Notes under the pieces: model-generated
What the model was told of the DNA's origin: nothing
The model's input: the letters and a program-made list of their open reading frames with translations, nothing else
Database searches by the model: none
Program-made: the position numbers and the translations under genes
Part shown: positions 25,552 through 34,804 of the stretch, piece by piece
Layout of the letters: each line of letters starts with the position of its first letter
Position numbering within the stretch: the stretch's first letter is position 1
Source: Anaerotignum propionicum
Lineage (GTDB): Bacteria; Bacillota; Clostridia; Lachnospirales; Anaerotignaceae
Direction: 5' to 3'
NCBI RefSeq assembly: GCF_024461735.1
Contig: NZ_JANGAD010000004.1
Span: 186,001 to 250,000 of the forward strand
DNA length: 64,000 nucleotides

Positions 25552-26904
25552 ATGGAGGAAATGCAGGAATTATTTGATTTCTTAAATAAATTAATGGAAT
25601 CAGGGGAATATGCTCGATTAAAAGAGGAATTGAACTCAGAACAGCCTGCCAATGTGGCAGAGTATTTTGAAGAATTGACTGCGGAAAAACAGCTTTTTGT
25701 GTTCCGTTTGCTGACCAAAGATATGGCGGCAGAGGTCTTTTCTTATATGGATAGTGATACCCAGGAGCATATTGTTCATTCCATAACAGATAGAGAAGTT
25801 CGCAACATTGTGGACGAGATGTTTTTGGATGATACAGTGGACTTTTTGGAAGAGGCACCTGCGAATCTTGTGAAAAAGGTTTTGCGTAACACAGATGCGG
25901 ATACGAGAAAGCTGATTAACCGTTTCTTAAATTATCCTGAAAATTCAGCAGGAAGCTTAATGACCATTGAGGTCGTAAGACTACGCAGCAGCATGACTGT
26001 GGCCAATGCCATGAAGCAGATTAAGCAAACGGGAACGGATAAGGAAACAATCTATACTTGTTATGTCATAGATGATCAAAGAAAGCTGATTGGAGTTATT
26101 CCGCTAAGAACGCTAATTTGTGCGGCGGATGACAATACCATAGATGAGCTGATGCAGGATGACGTTGTTTCTGTATTAACGACTGATGATCAGGAAGAGG
26201 TAGCAAACATCTTTAAAAAATACAACTGGATGGCTTTACCTGTTACTGATACAGAAGGGCGTTTAGTTGGAATTATTACCGTTGACGATATCGTAGATGT
26301 TATTGAGCAAGAAACAACAGAGGATATGGAAAAGATGGCGGCTTTGATCCCATCTGATGAAGAATATCTAAAAACCCCTGTTATGGTATTAGCAAAAAAC
26401 AGAATTGTTTGGCTTTCTGTTTTAATGATTTCCGGAACTCTAAGCAGTTTAGTTATTGGTCATTTCAATAGTCTTTTAGAGGTGGCTGTGGTACTTTCCG
26501 GATTTATTCCTATTATTACAGGCACAGGTGGAAATGCAGGTTCACAGGCTTCTACTATGATTATTCGTGGTATGGCCTTAGGAGAGATTGAAATAAGAGA
26601 TGCACTAAAGGTTGTTTGGAAGGAAATTCGTGTTGGCGTTTTATGTGGCGTTGCATTAGGATTGATTAATATGCTGAAAATGACTTTAGTGAATCGGGAT
26701 ACAGGTTTTTGGATTGATTTTTCAGTTTCGTTAAGTATGGCCGCAGTGGTTGTTTTAGCAAAAACCATCGGTTGTTTGCTTCCGATTTTAGCAAAGGCTC
26801 TGAAGCTTGACCCGGCAATGATGGCAGGACCATTGATTTCTACTGTAGTTGATGCTGTTGCATTGGTCATTTATTTTAGTATTGCAACGATCTTGGTAAT
26901 ATAA
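25552..26904 (+). CDS. mgtE: Magnesium transporter MgtE
   Basis: The 450-residue protein is a Mg2+-gated channel-like importer. Domains in order: N-terminal helical superhelix (about 1-130; NPAN-like QPANVAEYFEELT at the start), two CBS domains (about 135-255) with the typical IGVIPLRTLI and LVGIITVDDIVDVI, a plug helix, and five membrane helices from about 285, with the selectivity region GTGGNAGSQASTMIIRG. In known MgtE, Mg2+ binding between the N and CBS domains closes the pore. ATG 25552 follows GGGGTGA; the in-frame ATG-like start upstream (25522) lies in the terminator. Expression is probably controlled by the leader described above. Confidence 0.96.
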   Translation: MEEMQELFDFLNKLMESGEYARLKEELNSEQPANVAEYFEELTAEKQLFVFRLLTKDMAAEVFSYMDSDTQEHIVHSITDREVRNIVDEMFLDDTVDFLEEAPANLVKKVLRNTDADTRKLINRFLNYPENSAGSLMTIEVVRLRSSMTVANAMKQIKQTGTDKETIYTCYVIDDQRKLIGVIPLRTLICAADDNTIDELMQDDVVSVLTTDDQEEVANIFKKYNWMALPVTDTEGRLVGIITVDDIVDVIEQETTEDMEKMAALIPSDEEYLKTPVMVLAKNRIVWLSVLMISGTLSSLVIGHFNSLLEVAVVLSGFIPIITGTGGNAGSQASTMIIRGMALGEIEIRDALKVVWKEIRVGVLCGVALGLINMLKMTLVNRDTGFWIDFSVSLSMAAVVVLAKTIGCLLPILAKALKLDPAMMAGPLISTVVDAVALVIYFSIATILVI

Positions 26905-26922
26905 GATCTGAATAGTTGTCTT

Positions 26923-26954
26923 AAAAAGCGGCATTGAACTATGTGCCGCTTTTT
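26923..26954 (+). terminator. Intrinsic terminator after mgtE
   Basis: AAAAAGCGGCA pairs with TGCCGCTTTTT around a 9-nt loop. Confidence 0.85.
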
Positions 26955-26973
26955 GTATGCTGAAATTTGGAAT

Positions 26974-27007
26974 TAAAAAAAGGGTGTCGACAATGTCGAC
27001 ACCCTTT
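26974..27007 (-). terminator. Intrinsic terminator of the minus-strand Na+-coupled transporter
   Basis: GGGTGTCGACA and TGTCGACACCC form an 11-bp perfect stem; on the minus strand a run of seven T residues follows. Confidence 0.88.
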
Positions 27008-27051
27008 GGAGAATATATGAATGCTTCTCGTATTTTTTACATCCATAGGTA

Positions 27052-28440
27052 TTAGGAAATAGACATACCTAACAATAGGCCTGCTACAATAATCCATAAA
27101 ATAGCGATAGGAGCTGCAAATTTTACAAGGAATGCCCAGAAGGGAGCAAGACTAAATTTAAATTTTCCATCAGAGCTTGCTTCCTTAATTGCATTATCAG
27201 TACCCCAAACCCAGCCAACGAATACCGTTGTGAAGAATGCACCGAAAGGCAACAGTAAACGGTCAGTCAGGTATTCCATAAAGTCACCAAAGATAGGGAA
27301 TTCAATACCATTCAATGACCACCAAACACCCTTGATGGGTAAATATGCCTGAGACAGTGTATAGAAAATACCGATCAAGAATAGTACAACGGAAACATAA
27401 ACAACAGTTTTCTTACGCTCCATACCTTTTTCTTCAACCAGAAAGGCTACGGTGCCTTCCAGAATGGAGATGGAGGATGTAATTGCGGCGAAGAATAATA
27501 ATGCATAGAATAATAAACCGAAAATTGTACCCCCTGGAATTGACATAAATACACCGGCGAGTGTTGCGAAAGCAAATCCACCACCCATGCCAGGGTCAAT
27601 ACCTGTTGCGAATACAGCGGGAATAATCATAAAGCCCGCAAACAATGCAACTAATGTATCCAATACACAAACTACGCCTGTATTTGTTACTAAGTTATCG
27701 TCCTTGCTCAGGTAAGAAGCATAAGTAATCATAACGCCCATACCTAAAGATAGGGAGAAGAATGCCTGACCAAGTGCTACAAGGAAAGAGTTGCCATTGA
27801 TTGTGGAAGGATCAAAGTGGAACATGTAAGCAACACCTTCGCCTGCGCCGGGCAATGTACAAGCACGAATCATTAAGCCTAACAACAGAACGAACAATAA
27901 AGGCATAAGGAATTTACTGAGTTTTTCAATACCTTCAGCAACACCACGGCTGATAATAAAAGCTGTCAGACCAAGGAAGATGAGGGGGTAAATGATAGCA
28001 CCTTCCAGAGGGAAACCGTTAACACCCAACATGTTCAGGAAGTAAGCTGTAGGGTCAGCGTATACGGTGGCAGACTCTGTAAGATAAGCAACAATATACT
28101 TGATGGTCCAGCCGCCAACCTGACAGTAATAACATAGAATAATAAAACCGGTTAAAATTCCAAGACCGCCGACCCAAGAGTATTTTGCGTTGAGTTCGCG
28201 CAAAGCACCAACTGCGTTTTTTTGTGTTTTACGACCAAGCGTAAATTCTGCAAGCATTACTGTTGTACCGATTAAAGCTACCATAAGTATGTAGATTACC
28301 AGGAAAGATCCACCGCCATTATTATATGCTTTGCCAGGGAATTTCCAGATGTTTCCAAGACCTACTGCAGAACCAGCCGCAGAAAGGATAAAGCCTAGTT
28401 TGGAGCCAAATTGACCGCGGTTTTCTAATGATGCTGACAT
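27052..28440 (-). CDS. Sodium-dependent transporter, neurotransmitter:sodium symporter (SNF) family
   Basis: The 462-residue protein has about twelve hydrophobic segments. The N terminus, FGSKLGFILSAAGSAVGLGNIWKFPGKAYNNGGGSFL, is the signature of TM1 with its unwound Na+/substrate site, as in LeuT, MhsT and TnaT. Bacterial members import amino acids with Na+; the substrate is unknown. AAGGAGG precedes the ATG. Its upstream region contains several short inverted repeats, and a strong terminator follows. Confidence 0.93.
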   Translation of the reverse strand: MSASLENRGQFGSKLGFILSAAGSAVGLGNIWKFPGKAYNNGGGSFLVIYILMVALIGTTVMLAEFTLGRKTQKNAVGALRELNAKYSWVGGLGILTGFIILCYYCQVGGWTIKYIVAYLTESATVYADPTAYFLNMLGVNGFPLEGAIIYPLIFLGLTAFIISRGVAEGIEKLSKFLMPLLFVLLLGLMIRACTLPGAGEGVAYMFHFDPSTINGNSFLVALGQAFFSLSLGMGVMITYASYLSKDDNLVTNTGVVCVLDTLVALFAGFMIIPAVFATGIDPGMGGGFAFATLAGVFMSIPGGTIFGLLFYALLFFAAITSSISILEGTVAFLVEEKGMERKKTVVYVSVVLFLIGIFYTLSQAYLPIKGVWWSLNGIEFPIFGDFMEYLTDRLLLPFGAFFTTVFVGWVWGTDNAIKEASSDGKFKFSLAPFWAFLVKFAAPIAILWIIVAGLLLGMSIS

Positions 28441-28474
28441 ATAATACCTCCTTAAAAAAATGAATAATTTCGTT

Positions 28475-28492
28475 TTGACTATTCCTAGTCAA
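28475..28492. repeat. Inverted repeat close to the SNF transporter start
   Basis: TTGACTA (28475-28481) and TAGTCAA (28486-28492) with a 4-nt loop, about 35 nt before the start codon; it could be an operator or an mRNA hairpin next to the ribosome site. Confidence 0.5.
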
Positions 28493-28521
28493 ATCCATCA
28501 AGCAACTACTCGCCACAAAAG

Positions 28522-28536
28522 TTTCGTGTGACGAAA
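28522..28536. repeat. Inverted repeat TTTCGT-N3-ACGAAA
   Basis: A perfect 6-bp palindrome arm pair about 85 nt before the SNF transporter start; a possible regulator site. Confidence 0.45.
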
Positions 28537-28601
28537 AAATGCTACACCTTAAGCCCTCCCTCCAAGTAATCTTGCATTATTTGCCCCGTGACATCATTGT
28601 G

Positions 28602-28615
28602 ACACCGAGCGGTGT
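28602..28615. repeat. Inverted repeat ACACC-N4-GGTGT
   Basis: A perfect 5-bp arm pair in the SNF transporter upstream region. Confidence 0.4.
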
Positions 28616-28918
28616 ACATACAATTACCATAAACTCCAGATGGTGATGGATTGCTTTTTATTTTACATGAAAAATTAATCAAATTCAATAAAAAAATGAA
28701 AAATAAATAATTTTTTTTGTGCGTTATAATATTCATTTTTATAAAATACGTTTTGAGACCAAGGAATATAACCAAAAAATGCGATAAAACCATAGCATTT
28801 TAAAAATATTTAAGTGACTTATTATTCATTATTTAAGTAAAATAAGAATATATTTGTATATTTATGTATTATCAAGAAGACAAACCAATTTTATCAAACT
28901 GTAATTAATTTCATAAAA

Positions 28919-28952
28919 AGAAAAAAGCAGTGAAATATTTCTCACTGCGAAA
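28919..28952 (-). terminator. Terminator of the LtaS-like gene
   Basis: GCAGTGA pairs with TCACTGC; on the minus strand a T6 run follows. Confidence 0.75.
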
Positions 28953-28963
28953 ATTATTGGTGA

Positions 28964-30853
28964 CTATTTTATTTTTGTTTGATCAAAAAGTTTATAGTAT
29001 TGCCAGTCTTGAAGGCGATGTATCACATCCAACTGTTCCTTTGTTGCTACGTCTGAAAAACTTCCGTTGTTATCAACATAAATATTATTTGTACCTGATG
29101 GAAGTACTTGGCGTGCTTGGTTTGCGTAATCAAAAAGAGGCGAAACTCCTTTCATATCTAACAGCTGCGTCAGAAGGGCGCCTAAATAATGGGCATTGAT
29201 TATCCCAGAGGCAGGCAGCTTCGCATCCTTTGCTGTATCATGAAAGGCACACTGTTTTTTTGCAGCATCATTTTGCCAAATCAGAAAAGGTGTTTCATAT
29301 AAAGCAAGGCGTTCTTCCAATGTGCCGTTTGGATTTATAGGATAATCTAGGAGGTCAAAAAATTCCATACCATTGGAGAAACCGGGAAGATGGTCTCCAA
29401 AATATACAATCACAATAGGCTCGGTGCTCTCTTGTGCATAATCTCTTAAGCGTCCTAACTCATGGTCTGCATCGTGAATTCCTTTAAAATATTGAGTCAA
29501 TAAGTCATTTTGGGTATCTGTCAATGTAATATCCGTATCAAAGCTTTTTGGCAAAGTGCCATAATGGCCATCATAAGGCCCATGGTTCTGTATGGTTACA
29601 GTAAAAGAAAATAGCGGAGTATCCTTTGTTTTAATATGGGTATCTAAGTTCTTTATAATGCTATCCATGGCTGCCTTGTCGCTAATATATCCGCCTATTC
29701 CCTGTGTTGCCAAGTCGAAGGAGCTTTCCAAAAAGTAACTGTTTTCAAAACCTAAATTTGGATACACATTTTTACGGTTATAAAACCACTGATAACCTGG
29801 ATGAATAGCTTGGGTTTCGTATCCCATTTGTGCCAATCTTTCAGGCAGTGCATCAAAGGGTTGACGGATAAAATTATAGGATGGCAATGGATTGTTCAGA
29901 AGTCTGGTTGGGCAAGCCGTTAGCACATCATACTCTGTGTTTGAAGTACCACCACCAAAGCCAGGTACTACAATTTTACCACTGACTGCGTTCTTACTGT
30001 TTGCCATCTCCCTAAAGTTTTCCAAAGGATCTTTATAATTTGTAAAGTCCAAGTTGGGATTATCACTTAAGTCGGAAAATGCTTCTCCCATAATCATGAC
30101 AATATGAGGCTTATTAGGCGCTGTGGTTACCGTTTCAGCACTTTCTAACTGGTCAAAAAATGCCTTATCGTAACCCTGAGGTGACGTTACCCTTGTAATG
30201 TTAAATTGATGACAGAAGGAATAGATCATTCCCTTGGAGTTATATTGGTTTACTTGAAAATAGGGGTTCCCCATGACGGGAAATTTATTATATAGGGCAA
30301 CATTGGCAAATAACAATGTATTGACACCATATCCGATTACAAGAAAGACTAGAAAACCAATTATCCGGATTTTCCATTGAGGCTTTTCTCCTTTTGATAA
30401 GTAAAATGCCGAACCCAAAAGAACGATGAGTGCCATGAAGGAAAGAGCAACGAGGATAAGTTGAGGGCGTGGAAAGTTTTTGACAATGGCCCATACCTCT
30501 TTCGCCAAGGTTAAATCAGAGGGGAGCAGTGGTTCTTGTCGCATAGTTATTTTTATTTTGTCAACAAAGGATAAGATAAAAAAAACAGCAGCGCTTAATG
30601 TTGCTGAGAAGGCAGCCTTTCCGGTTATAAAATAAACAAGCACTATTAATAGGAATACAGGTAAAATATTCAAGATGAATAATGCAGGAAAATGTAAAAA
30701 ATTGAGGAAGAGCAAATATAGATGATTTGATGTGATGAGAAAGACCCCTCCAGTTATGATAACTGAGGCTGTGATTAAAATAATCCATAGTCTATGTTTT
30801 TTTAGGAATAAGAAAAGTTTATTTTCTTTATTGTTTAAGTTTGATTCTGTCAT
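28964..30853 (-). CDS. LTA synthase-family membrane sulfatase
   Basis: The 629-residue protein has about five N-terminal membrane helices (residues 15-190) and a large extracellular sulfatase-fold domain from about 240. IMGEAFSD supplies the metal-binding Glu, GGGTSNTEYD the nucleophilic Thr (as GKTSDS in LtaS), with HPGYQWFYNRKNVYPNLGF, NHGPYDGH and FGDHLPG completing the metal and glycerol-phosphate site. LtaS enzymes polymerise glycerol phosphate from phosphatidylglycerol; related clostridial enzymes may decorate other polymers, so exact activity is uncertain. I chose ATG 30853 after GGAGGT; the longer frame starts beyond the promoter. Confidence 0.9.
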   Translation of the reverse strand: MTESNLNNKENKLFLFLKKHRLWIILITASVIITGGVFLITSNHLYLLFLNFLHFPALFILNILPVFLLIVLVYFITGKAAFSATLSAAVFFILSFVDKIKITMRQEPLLPSDLTLAKEVWAIVKNFPRPQLILVALSFMALIVLLGSAFYLSKGEKPQWKIRIIGFLVFLVIGYGVNTLLFANVALYNKFPVMGNPYFQVNQYNSKGMIYSFCHQFNITRVTSPQGYDKAFFDQLESAETVTTAPNKPHIVMIMGEAFSDLSDNPNLDFTNYKDPLENFREMANSKNAVSGKIVVPGFGGGTSNTEYDVLTACPTRLLNNPLPSYNFIRQPFDALPERLAQMGYETQAIHPGYQWFYNRKNVYPNLGFENSYFLESSFDLATQGIGGYISDKAAMDSIIKNLDTHIKTKDTPLFSFTVTIQNHGPYDGHYGTLPKSFDTDITLTDTQNDLLTQYFKGIHDADHELGRLRDYAQESTEPIVIVYFGDHLPGFSNGMEFFDLLDYPINPNGTLEERLALYETPFLIWQNDAAKKQCAFHDTAKDAKLPASGIINAHYLGALLTQLLDMKGVSPLFDYANQARQVLPSGTNNIYVDNNGSFSDVATKEQLDVIHRLQDWQYYKLFDQTKIK

Positions 30854-30886
30854 TTTTAAGACCTCCGAAAAAATTTCATTGCTTGC

Positions 30887-30915
30887 ATTATAAGGGCTTT
30901 TTCGATAAAAGTAAA
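30887..30915 (-). promoter_or_regulatory. Sigma-A promoter for the LtaS-like gene
   Basis: On the minus strand TTTACT (30915-30910), 17-nt spacer, TATAAT (30892-30887), 34 nt upstream of the start. Confidence 0.6.
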
Positions 30916-31192
30916 GAAATTGCAAAATAATGTCGAATTTACCTTAAGAAATTTGTAAAATTTTACATAGAAAAATCCTGTATAATCTAATTGTGGATAA
31001 AAGCACCATAATATCTCCAAAACCAAGGGCTAGTTTGGAGTTCATGTTAAAACGATTTAAAGTTTGGAAGAAAATATAATTGGTTTTCGAATGAAACTTG
31101 ACAAATGGTCGTTCTTTTTATGCAGGCTTAAAGGTTGTAAGTGCTGAAATTGTAGAAAAACAGCTTAGATTTATAAATGCTGCTATTTTTTA

Positions 31193-31221
31193 TTGTCAGT
31201 TTTTGCATGCTTTGGTATAAT
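31193..31221 (+). promoter_or_regulatory. Sigma-A promoter for the LCP operon
   Basis: TTGTCA (31193-31198), 17-nt spacer, TATAAT (31216-31221), about 50 nt before the first LCP gene. Confidence 0.7.
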
Positions 31222-31273
31222 AAATAAGTTATAGAATTGTCAGTGTAGGCTGACGTTTGAGGAGAAACGTAGA

Positions 31274-32455
31274 ATGCGAAGAAAAAGAATAGATTATGAG
31301 TATCGAGATAGACGTGACGAGATAAATATAAAGAGGCAGGTTGCTCGGCGGCAGGAAGTAAGGGGTCAACGGAGGAGAGTTGAGCAAAAACCAATTGCAA
31401 GGGTATATAAAGAGGTGCCGGCAAAAGCACCCCAAGGAAAACGAAATGTCAGGCGCAGAAGATTGGCACAAAAAAGAAGGATGCAAGGATTTTTTATGGT
31501 TTTTGGCATTCTTTTTTTTCTGGGGTTGGTATATGGTGGCTCCAAGGCATATGTTGCACTGCAAAAATGGGAAGGAAAGGCTGAGAAACCAACTTTTCAG
31601 GTTTCTGCTTCTTCACCCTCTGAGATTGAAGATGAAATTATCAATTTGGCGATTTTAGGTACGGATGAGGATGGATTCCGTGCTGATGTGAGCATGATAG
31701 CCAGCTTTAACACCAGAACAAAGGCACTTAGCTTAATCGGGGTTCCCAGAGATACAAGGGTGGTAATGACCAATGAGATGACTTCTATTTTGGAGAAAAA
31801 TGGAAGGACTGTTCCAAAGAGAGACGGTGTTTATGGAGAATGCAAGCTGACGGAATTGCATGCCTATGCAGGAAAGGACAACCGTTGTGCTTTTTCCGTT
31901 AAGATGATGGAGGAAATTCTTGGAATACAGGTTGATTACTATGTTAAGGTAGATTTAACTGCATTTCGTGATATTGTAGATGCCATCGGCGGCGTTGATA
32001 TGGAGGTGAAGGACAGGCTTTACTATGTTGATCCTTATCAGGATTTGTATATTGACCTTCAACCAGGGTTCCAACACTTAGATGGAAAAAAAGCGGAACA
32101 ATTGGTGCGCTTTCGAGAGGGATATGCCCAAAAGGATCTGAAAAGAATACAAGTTCAGCAGGATTTTATGCGTGCATTTTTGGCAAAAGTTTGCAGTACA
32201 GAATCAATAATAAAAAATATGAGCAGTCTCATTCAAGTTGCTTTGGACAAGACGGAAAGTGATATCACTCTTTCTGAGGCATTGAAATATGTGAAATATT
32301 TAAAAGAAATTGATCCTGCAAAAATGACGACGGTTACCATTCCAGGTGAAGGTGGGAAATTCTTTGATATGGATGAAGCGGGAACAAAGGCTTTGATTCA
32401 AAGTTTAATTTATGGTATTGAAACCCCGGAATCGGAGCAAAATATGGCAGAATAA
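31274..32455 (+). CDS. LytR-CpsA-Psr (LCP) family wall polymer ligase
   Basis: The 393-residue protein is a single-pass membrane enzyme that transfers undecaprenyl-linked glycopolymers to peptidoglycan. It has an unusually long, very basic cytoplasmic tail (residues 1-70, rich in Arg), a membrane helix at about 73-92 (FFMVFGILFFLGLVYGGSKA) and the extracellular LCP domain from about 115. LCP landmarks are DEDGFRADVSMIASF, SLIGVPRDTRV, DAIGGVDMEV and QLVRFREGY followed by DLKRIQVQQDF; the Arg and Asp residues there bind the pyrophosphate. It is followed by a second LCP gene 21 nt later, suggesting paired ligases. Confidence 0.93.
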   Translation: MRRKRIDYEYRDRRDEINIKRQVARRQEVRGQRRRVEQKPIARVYKEVPAKAPQGKRNVRRRRLAQKRRMQGFFMVFGILFFLGLVYGGSKAYVALQKWEGKAEKPTFQVSASSPSEIEDEIINLAILGTDEDGFRADVSMIASFNTRTKALSLIGVPRDTRVVMTNEMTSILEKNGRTVPKRDGVYGECKLTELHAYAGKDNRCAFSVKMMEEILGIQVDYYVKVDLTAFRDIVDAIGGVDMEVKDRLYYVDPYQDLYIDLQPGFQHLDGKKAEQLVRFREGYAQKDLKRIQVQQDFMRAFLAKVCSTESIIKNMSSLIQVALDKTESDITLSEALKYVKYLKEIDPAKMTTVTIPGEGGKFFDMDEAGTKALIQSLIYGIETPESEQNMAE

Positions 32456-32476
32456 AAAAGACAGATAGGTGAGAAG

Positions 32477-33811
32477 ATGAGCGGAAAACAAAGAAAGCCT
32501 GTACGGCAAGCAGAACGAACTACACCAAAGAAAAAGGGTTTTAACCCAGTGAAGGTGTTCTTTAAAATAGTAGTATCTATTGTTTTGGCATTTGTAATGC
32601 TGGCCGGTGGGGCTTGCTTTGCATATTACAAAATAACGGGTAATCCTCCCTTTGCAGACAAAGGAGTGGTGCGAAACAATGCATCGGATACCAGCCTTTT
32701 GGATGCATTGTTAAAACGCAATATCAAAATGAATGTTGCGGTATTTGGCGTGGATAAGGATGGAACCCGCACGGACGTTATTTTTGTTGTACATTATGAT
32801 AGTGCGGCTGAAAGCATAAGTTTGGTTTCTTTGCCGAGAGATACTAGGGTTTCCCTTACAGATGAAGTTAAGGCGAATATCAAAGCTGAGGGTCGTTCTT
32901 ACAATCAAGTAACAAAGTTAAATGCGGTGCACGCGTACAGCGGTGAAAAAATTGGATGTCAGAATACGGTTTTGGAAATAGAAGACCTATTGGGGATTAA
33001 GATTGACCACTATGTTAAAATAGATTTGGAGGCATTTCGTGCCATTGTGGATGCCATTGGCGGCGTGGATATGTATGTGCCTCAGGATATGTATTGGGAC
33101 ATGCGGGATACCGGGGATCCTTTGATTAATCTAAAAAAAGGAGACCAACATCTGGATGGAGAAAAAGCTGAGCAGTTAGTTCGCTTCCGTCGTTATGTTG
33201 AGGGAGACGTGGCACGTATTCAAACGCAGCAATTATTTTTAAAAGCCTTGGCTGAAAAGGTTTTAAGCACAGAAACAATTTTAAAAAACCTTCCCGACTT
33301 AATTTCTGTTATGTACAAGTACATTGATACAGATATATCCATGGCGGACGCATTAAAATATGTAAATTATGTAGATAAAATAAATATGGGTAACGTCTCT
33401 ATGGAGACCCTTCCTGGTGTTGGTCAGTATGTTGGCAGCGTGTCTTATTTTCTTCACGATGCAGAAGCAACCAGAGAGATGGTTGATCGTGTATTTTATA
33501 GTGTAGCTGCATCGGATACCCAAGGTACTGCCTCAGATAGCAAGGCGCTTTTGATAGAGGTTGCCAACGGAGGGGATATAAACGGCTTGGCTGCAACCTA
33601 TAGTAAAAAGCTGGAGGATGCGGGGTATCGAGTGGGTTCACCCTCTAATTACACGGGACAACATAATACCTATACAAGAATTCAAGTGAAGAATGAGGGG
33701 ATTGGTGCCGATCTGATTTCCTTCTTTAAAGATGCAAAGGTAGAGGTTGCACCCAACGAGATTGGGACAAATGCGGATATTAGAATTATATTGGGGACAA
33801 AGGAACAGTAG
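32477..33811 (+). CDS. LCP family protein with C-terminal LytR_C domain
   Basis: The 444-residue protein has a basic N tail, one membrane helix (about 30-50), an LCP domain (about 75-300: DKDGTRTDVIFVVHY, SLPRDTRVS, AIGGVDMYV, QLVRFRRYVEGDVARIQTQQ) and a C-terminal LytR_C domain (about 350-444, from LLIEVANGGDINGLAATYS). It belongs to the same wall-polymer attachment family as the gene before it; the additional domain suggests a distinct partner or substrate. Likely in one operon with the first LCP gene and possibly udk, 26 nt downstream. Confidence 0.93.
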   Translation: MSGKQRKPVRQAERTTPKKKGFNPVKVFFKIVVSIVLAFVMLAGGACFAYYKITGNPPFADKGVVRNNASDTSLLDALLKRNIKMNVAVFGVDKDGTRTDVIFVVHYDSAAESISLVSLPRDTRVSLTDEVKANIKAEGRSYNQVTKLNAVHAYSGEKIGCQNTVLEIEDLLGIKIDHYVKIDLEAFRAIVDAIGGVDMYVPQDMYWDMRDTGDPLINLKKGDQHLDGEKAEQLVRFRRYVEGDVARIQTQQLFLKALAEKVLSTETILKNLPDLISVMYKYIDTDISMADALKYVNYVDKINMGNVSMETLPGVGQYVGSVSYFLHDAEATREMVDRVFYSVAASDTQGTASDSKALLIEVANGGDINGLAATYSKKLEDAGYRVGSPSNYTGQHNTYTRIQVKNEGIGADLISFFKDAKVEVAPNEIGTNADIRIILGTKEQ

Positions 33812-33837
33812 GTAAAACGAAAGGGGAGGCAAATTCA

Positions 33838-34464
33838 GTGGATGATATAATGATTATCGGTATTGCTGGTGGAACGGGCAGCGGGAAAACAACGCTGACC
33901 AACAGACTTAAGGAACGCTTTGGCAATGATGTAACTGTGGTATATCATGATAATTATTACAAGCGCCATGACGATATGTCCTATGAAGAGCGCAGCTTAT
34001 TAAATTACGACCATCCTGATGCTTTTGATACTCAGCTTATGATTGAACATATTCAGATGCTTAGACAAGGCATGCAGATAGAGTGTCCAGTTTATGATTT
34101 TGCAGACCACAACCGCTCTGCCCAGACCATGGTGATTCAACCCACAAAGGTTATTGTGATAGAGGGTATTCTGATTTTTGAAAATGAATTTTTGCGCAAT
34201 CTCATGGATATAAAAATTTTTGTGGATACCGATGCGGATGTAAGAATTTTGCGGCGTATTTTGCGGGATGTTCAAGAGCGAGGCAGAAGTTTGGATTCCG
34301 TAGTTTCTCAATATCTGACAACGGTTAAGCCGATGCATGAGCAGTTTGTTGAACCCAGCAAGCGCTCATCAGATATTATTGTATTAGAAGGCGGTAACAA
34401 CGTGGTTGCTCTGGATATATTAATTCAGAGGATACATAACCATGTGTGTGGTACCATGATTTAA
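33838..34464 (+). CDS. udk: Uridine kinase
   Basis: The 208-residue P-loop kinase phosphorylates uridine and cytidine in pyrimidine salvage. IIGIAGGTGSGKTTL is the P-loop, YHDNYYK the nucleoside-binding motif, NYDHPDAFD and YDFADHNRS the phosphoryl-transfer and lid regions, and RRILRDVQERGRS the Arg-rich lid. The start is GTG 33838 behind GGGGAGG; an internal ATG at 33850 is less well placed. It is downstream of the LCP genes and followed 11 nt later by a tiny membrane protein gene. Confidence 0.94.
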   Translation: MDDIMIIGIAGGTGSGKTTLTNRLKERFGNDVTVVYHDNYYKRHDDMSYEERSLLNYDHPDAFDTQLMIEHIQMLRQGMQIECPVYDFADHNRSAQTMVIQPTKVIVIEGILIFENEFLRNLMDIKIFVDTDADVRILRRILRDVQERGRSLDSVVSQYLTTVKPMHEQFVEPSKRSSDIIVLEGGNNVVALDILIQRIHNHVCGTMI

Positions 34465-34475
34465 GGGGATAAGGT

Positions 34476-34661
34476 ATGAATTGGTTTGACATATTCAAAA
34501 AAGCTTTCGGAACGGGAATTCTTTCTACAATAGTCTATCATGGCACATTACTAATGATAGGCCAGCCTGTTACGATAAAAAATATAATCTTATTTACTGT
34601 TGTTTTCATCGGCTTATATTTTTTGTGGCTTTTGTTGGCTTCAAAAGGCAGAAAAGGCTGA
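34476..34661 (+). CDS. Small membrane protein of unknown function, 61 aa
   Basis: MNWFDIFKKAFGTGILST begins a protein with two predicted membrane helices (about residues 12-28 and 35-55, IILFTVVFIGLYFLWLLLAS) and a basic tail, KGRKG. AAGGGGATAAGG precedes the ATG. It lies 11 nt after udk and is followed by a strong terminator, which supports it being a real gene at the end of the operon. No family is recognised. Confidence 0.62.
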   Translation: MNWFDIFKKAFGTGILSTIVYHGTLLMIGQPVTIKNIILFTVVFIGLYFLWLLLASKGRKG

Positions 34662-34711
34662 ATAGATTTATGAACAGCCAGCAAATATTGTTTCTAAGAT
34701 AACAAAAAAAT

Positions 34712-34748
34712 AAAAGCAATGATTTTTTATAAAGATCATTGCTTTTTT
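34712..34748 (+). terminator. Intrinsic terminator ending the LCP-udk operon
   Basis: AAAAGCAATGAT pairs with ATCATTGCTTTT, followed by T6. Confidence 0.88.
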
Positions 34749-34765
34749 CATGAAATCATATGAAC

Positions 34766-34795
34766 AAGGCGGCTTCTCTGAAAGGAAGCCGCCTT
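34766..34795. terminator. GC-rich hairpin after mazF
   Basis: AAGGCGGCTTC and GAAGCCGCCTT form an 11-bp perfect stem 10 nt past the mazF stop. A T-run is lacking on the minus strand, so termination efficiency is uncertain. Confidence 0.55.
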
Positions 34796-34804
34796 GTGTT
34801 CTTC

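Larger units (their letters stand above)
28441..28963 (-). other. Intergenic region upstream of the SNF transporter, with inverted repeats
   Basis: About 520 nt, very AT-rich beyond 28650, with no believable gene. Near the transporter start lie three perfect short palindromes (28475-28492, 28522-28536, 28602-28615), listed separately. The terminator of the LtaS-like gene is at 28919-28952. No known riboswitch class was recognised. Confidence 0.5.
30854..31273. other. Divergent intergenic region, LtaS-like gene and LCP genes
   Basis: 420 nt. It holds the minus-strand promoter at 30887-30915, the plus-strand promoter at 31193-31221, and another TATAAT near 30990 without a clear -35. No gene is visible. 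Confidence 0.5.

Noticed and set aside
28441..28680. Riboswitch (glycine or T-box) in the SNF transporter leader
   Set aside because: A CGGGGCAAA segment loosely recalls glycine riboswitches, but the conserved core is absent, and no T-box AGGGTGGNACCGCG sequence is seen on either strand.
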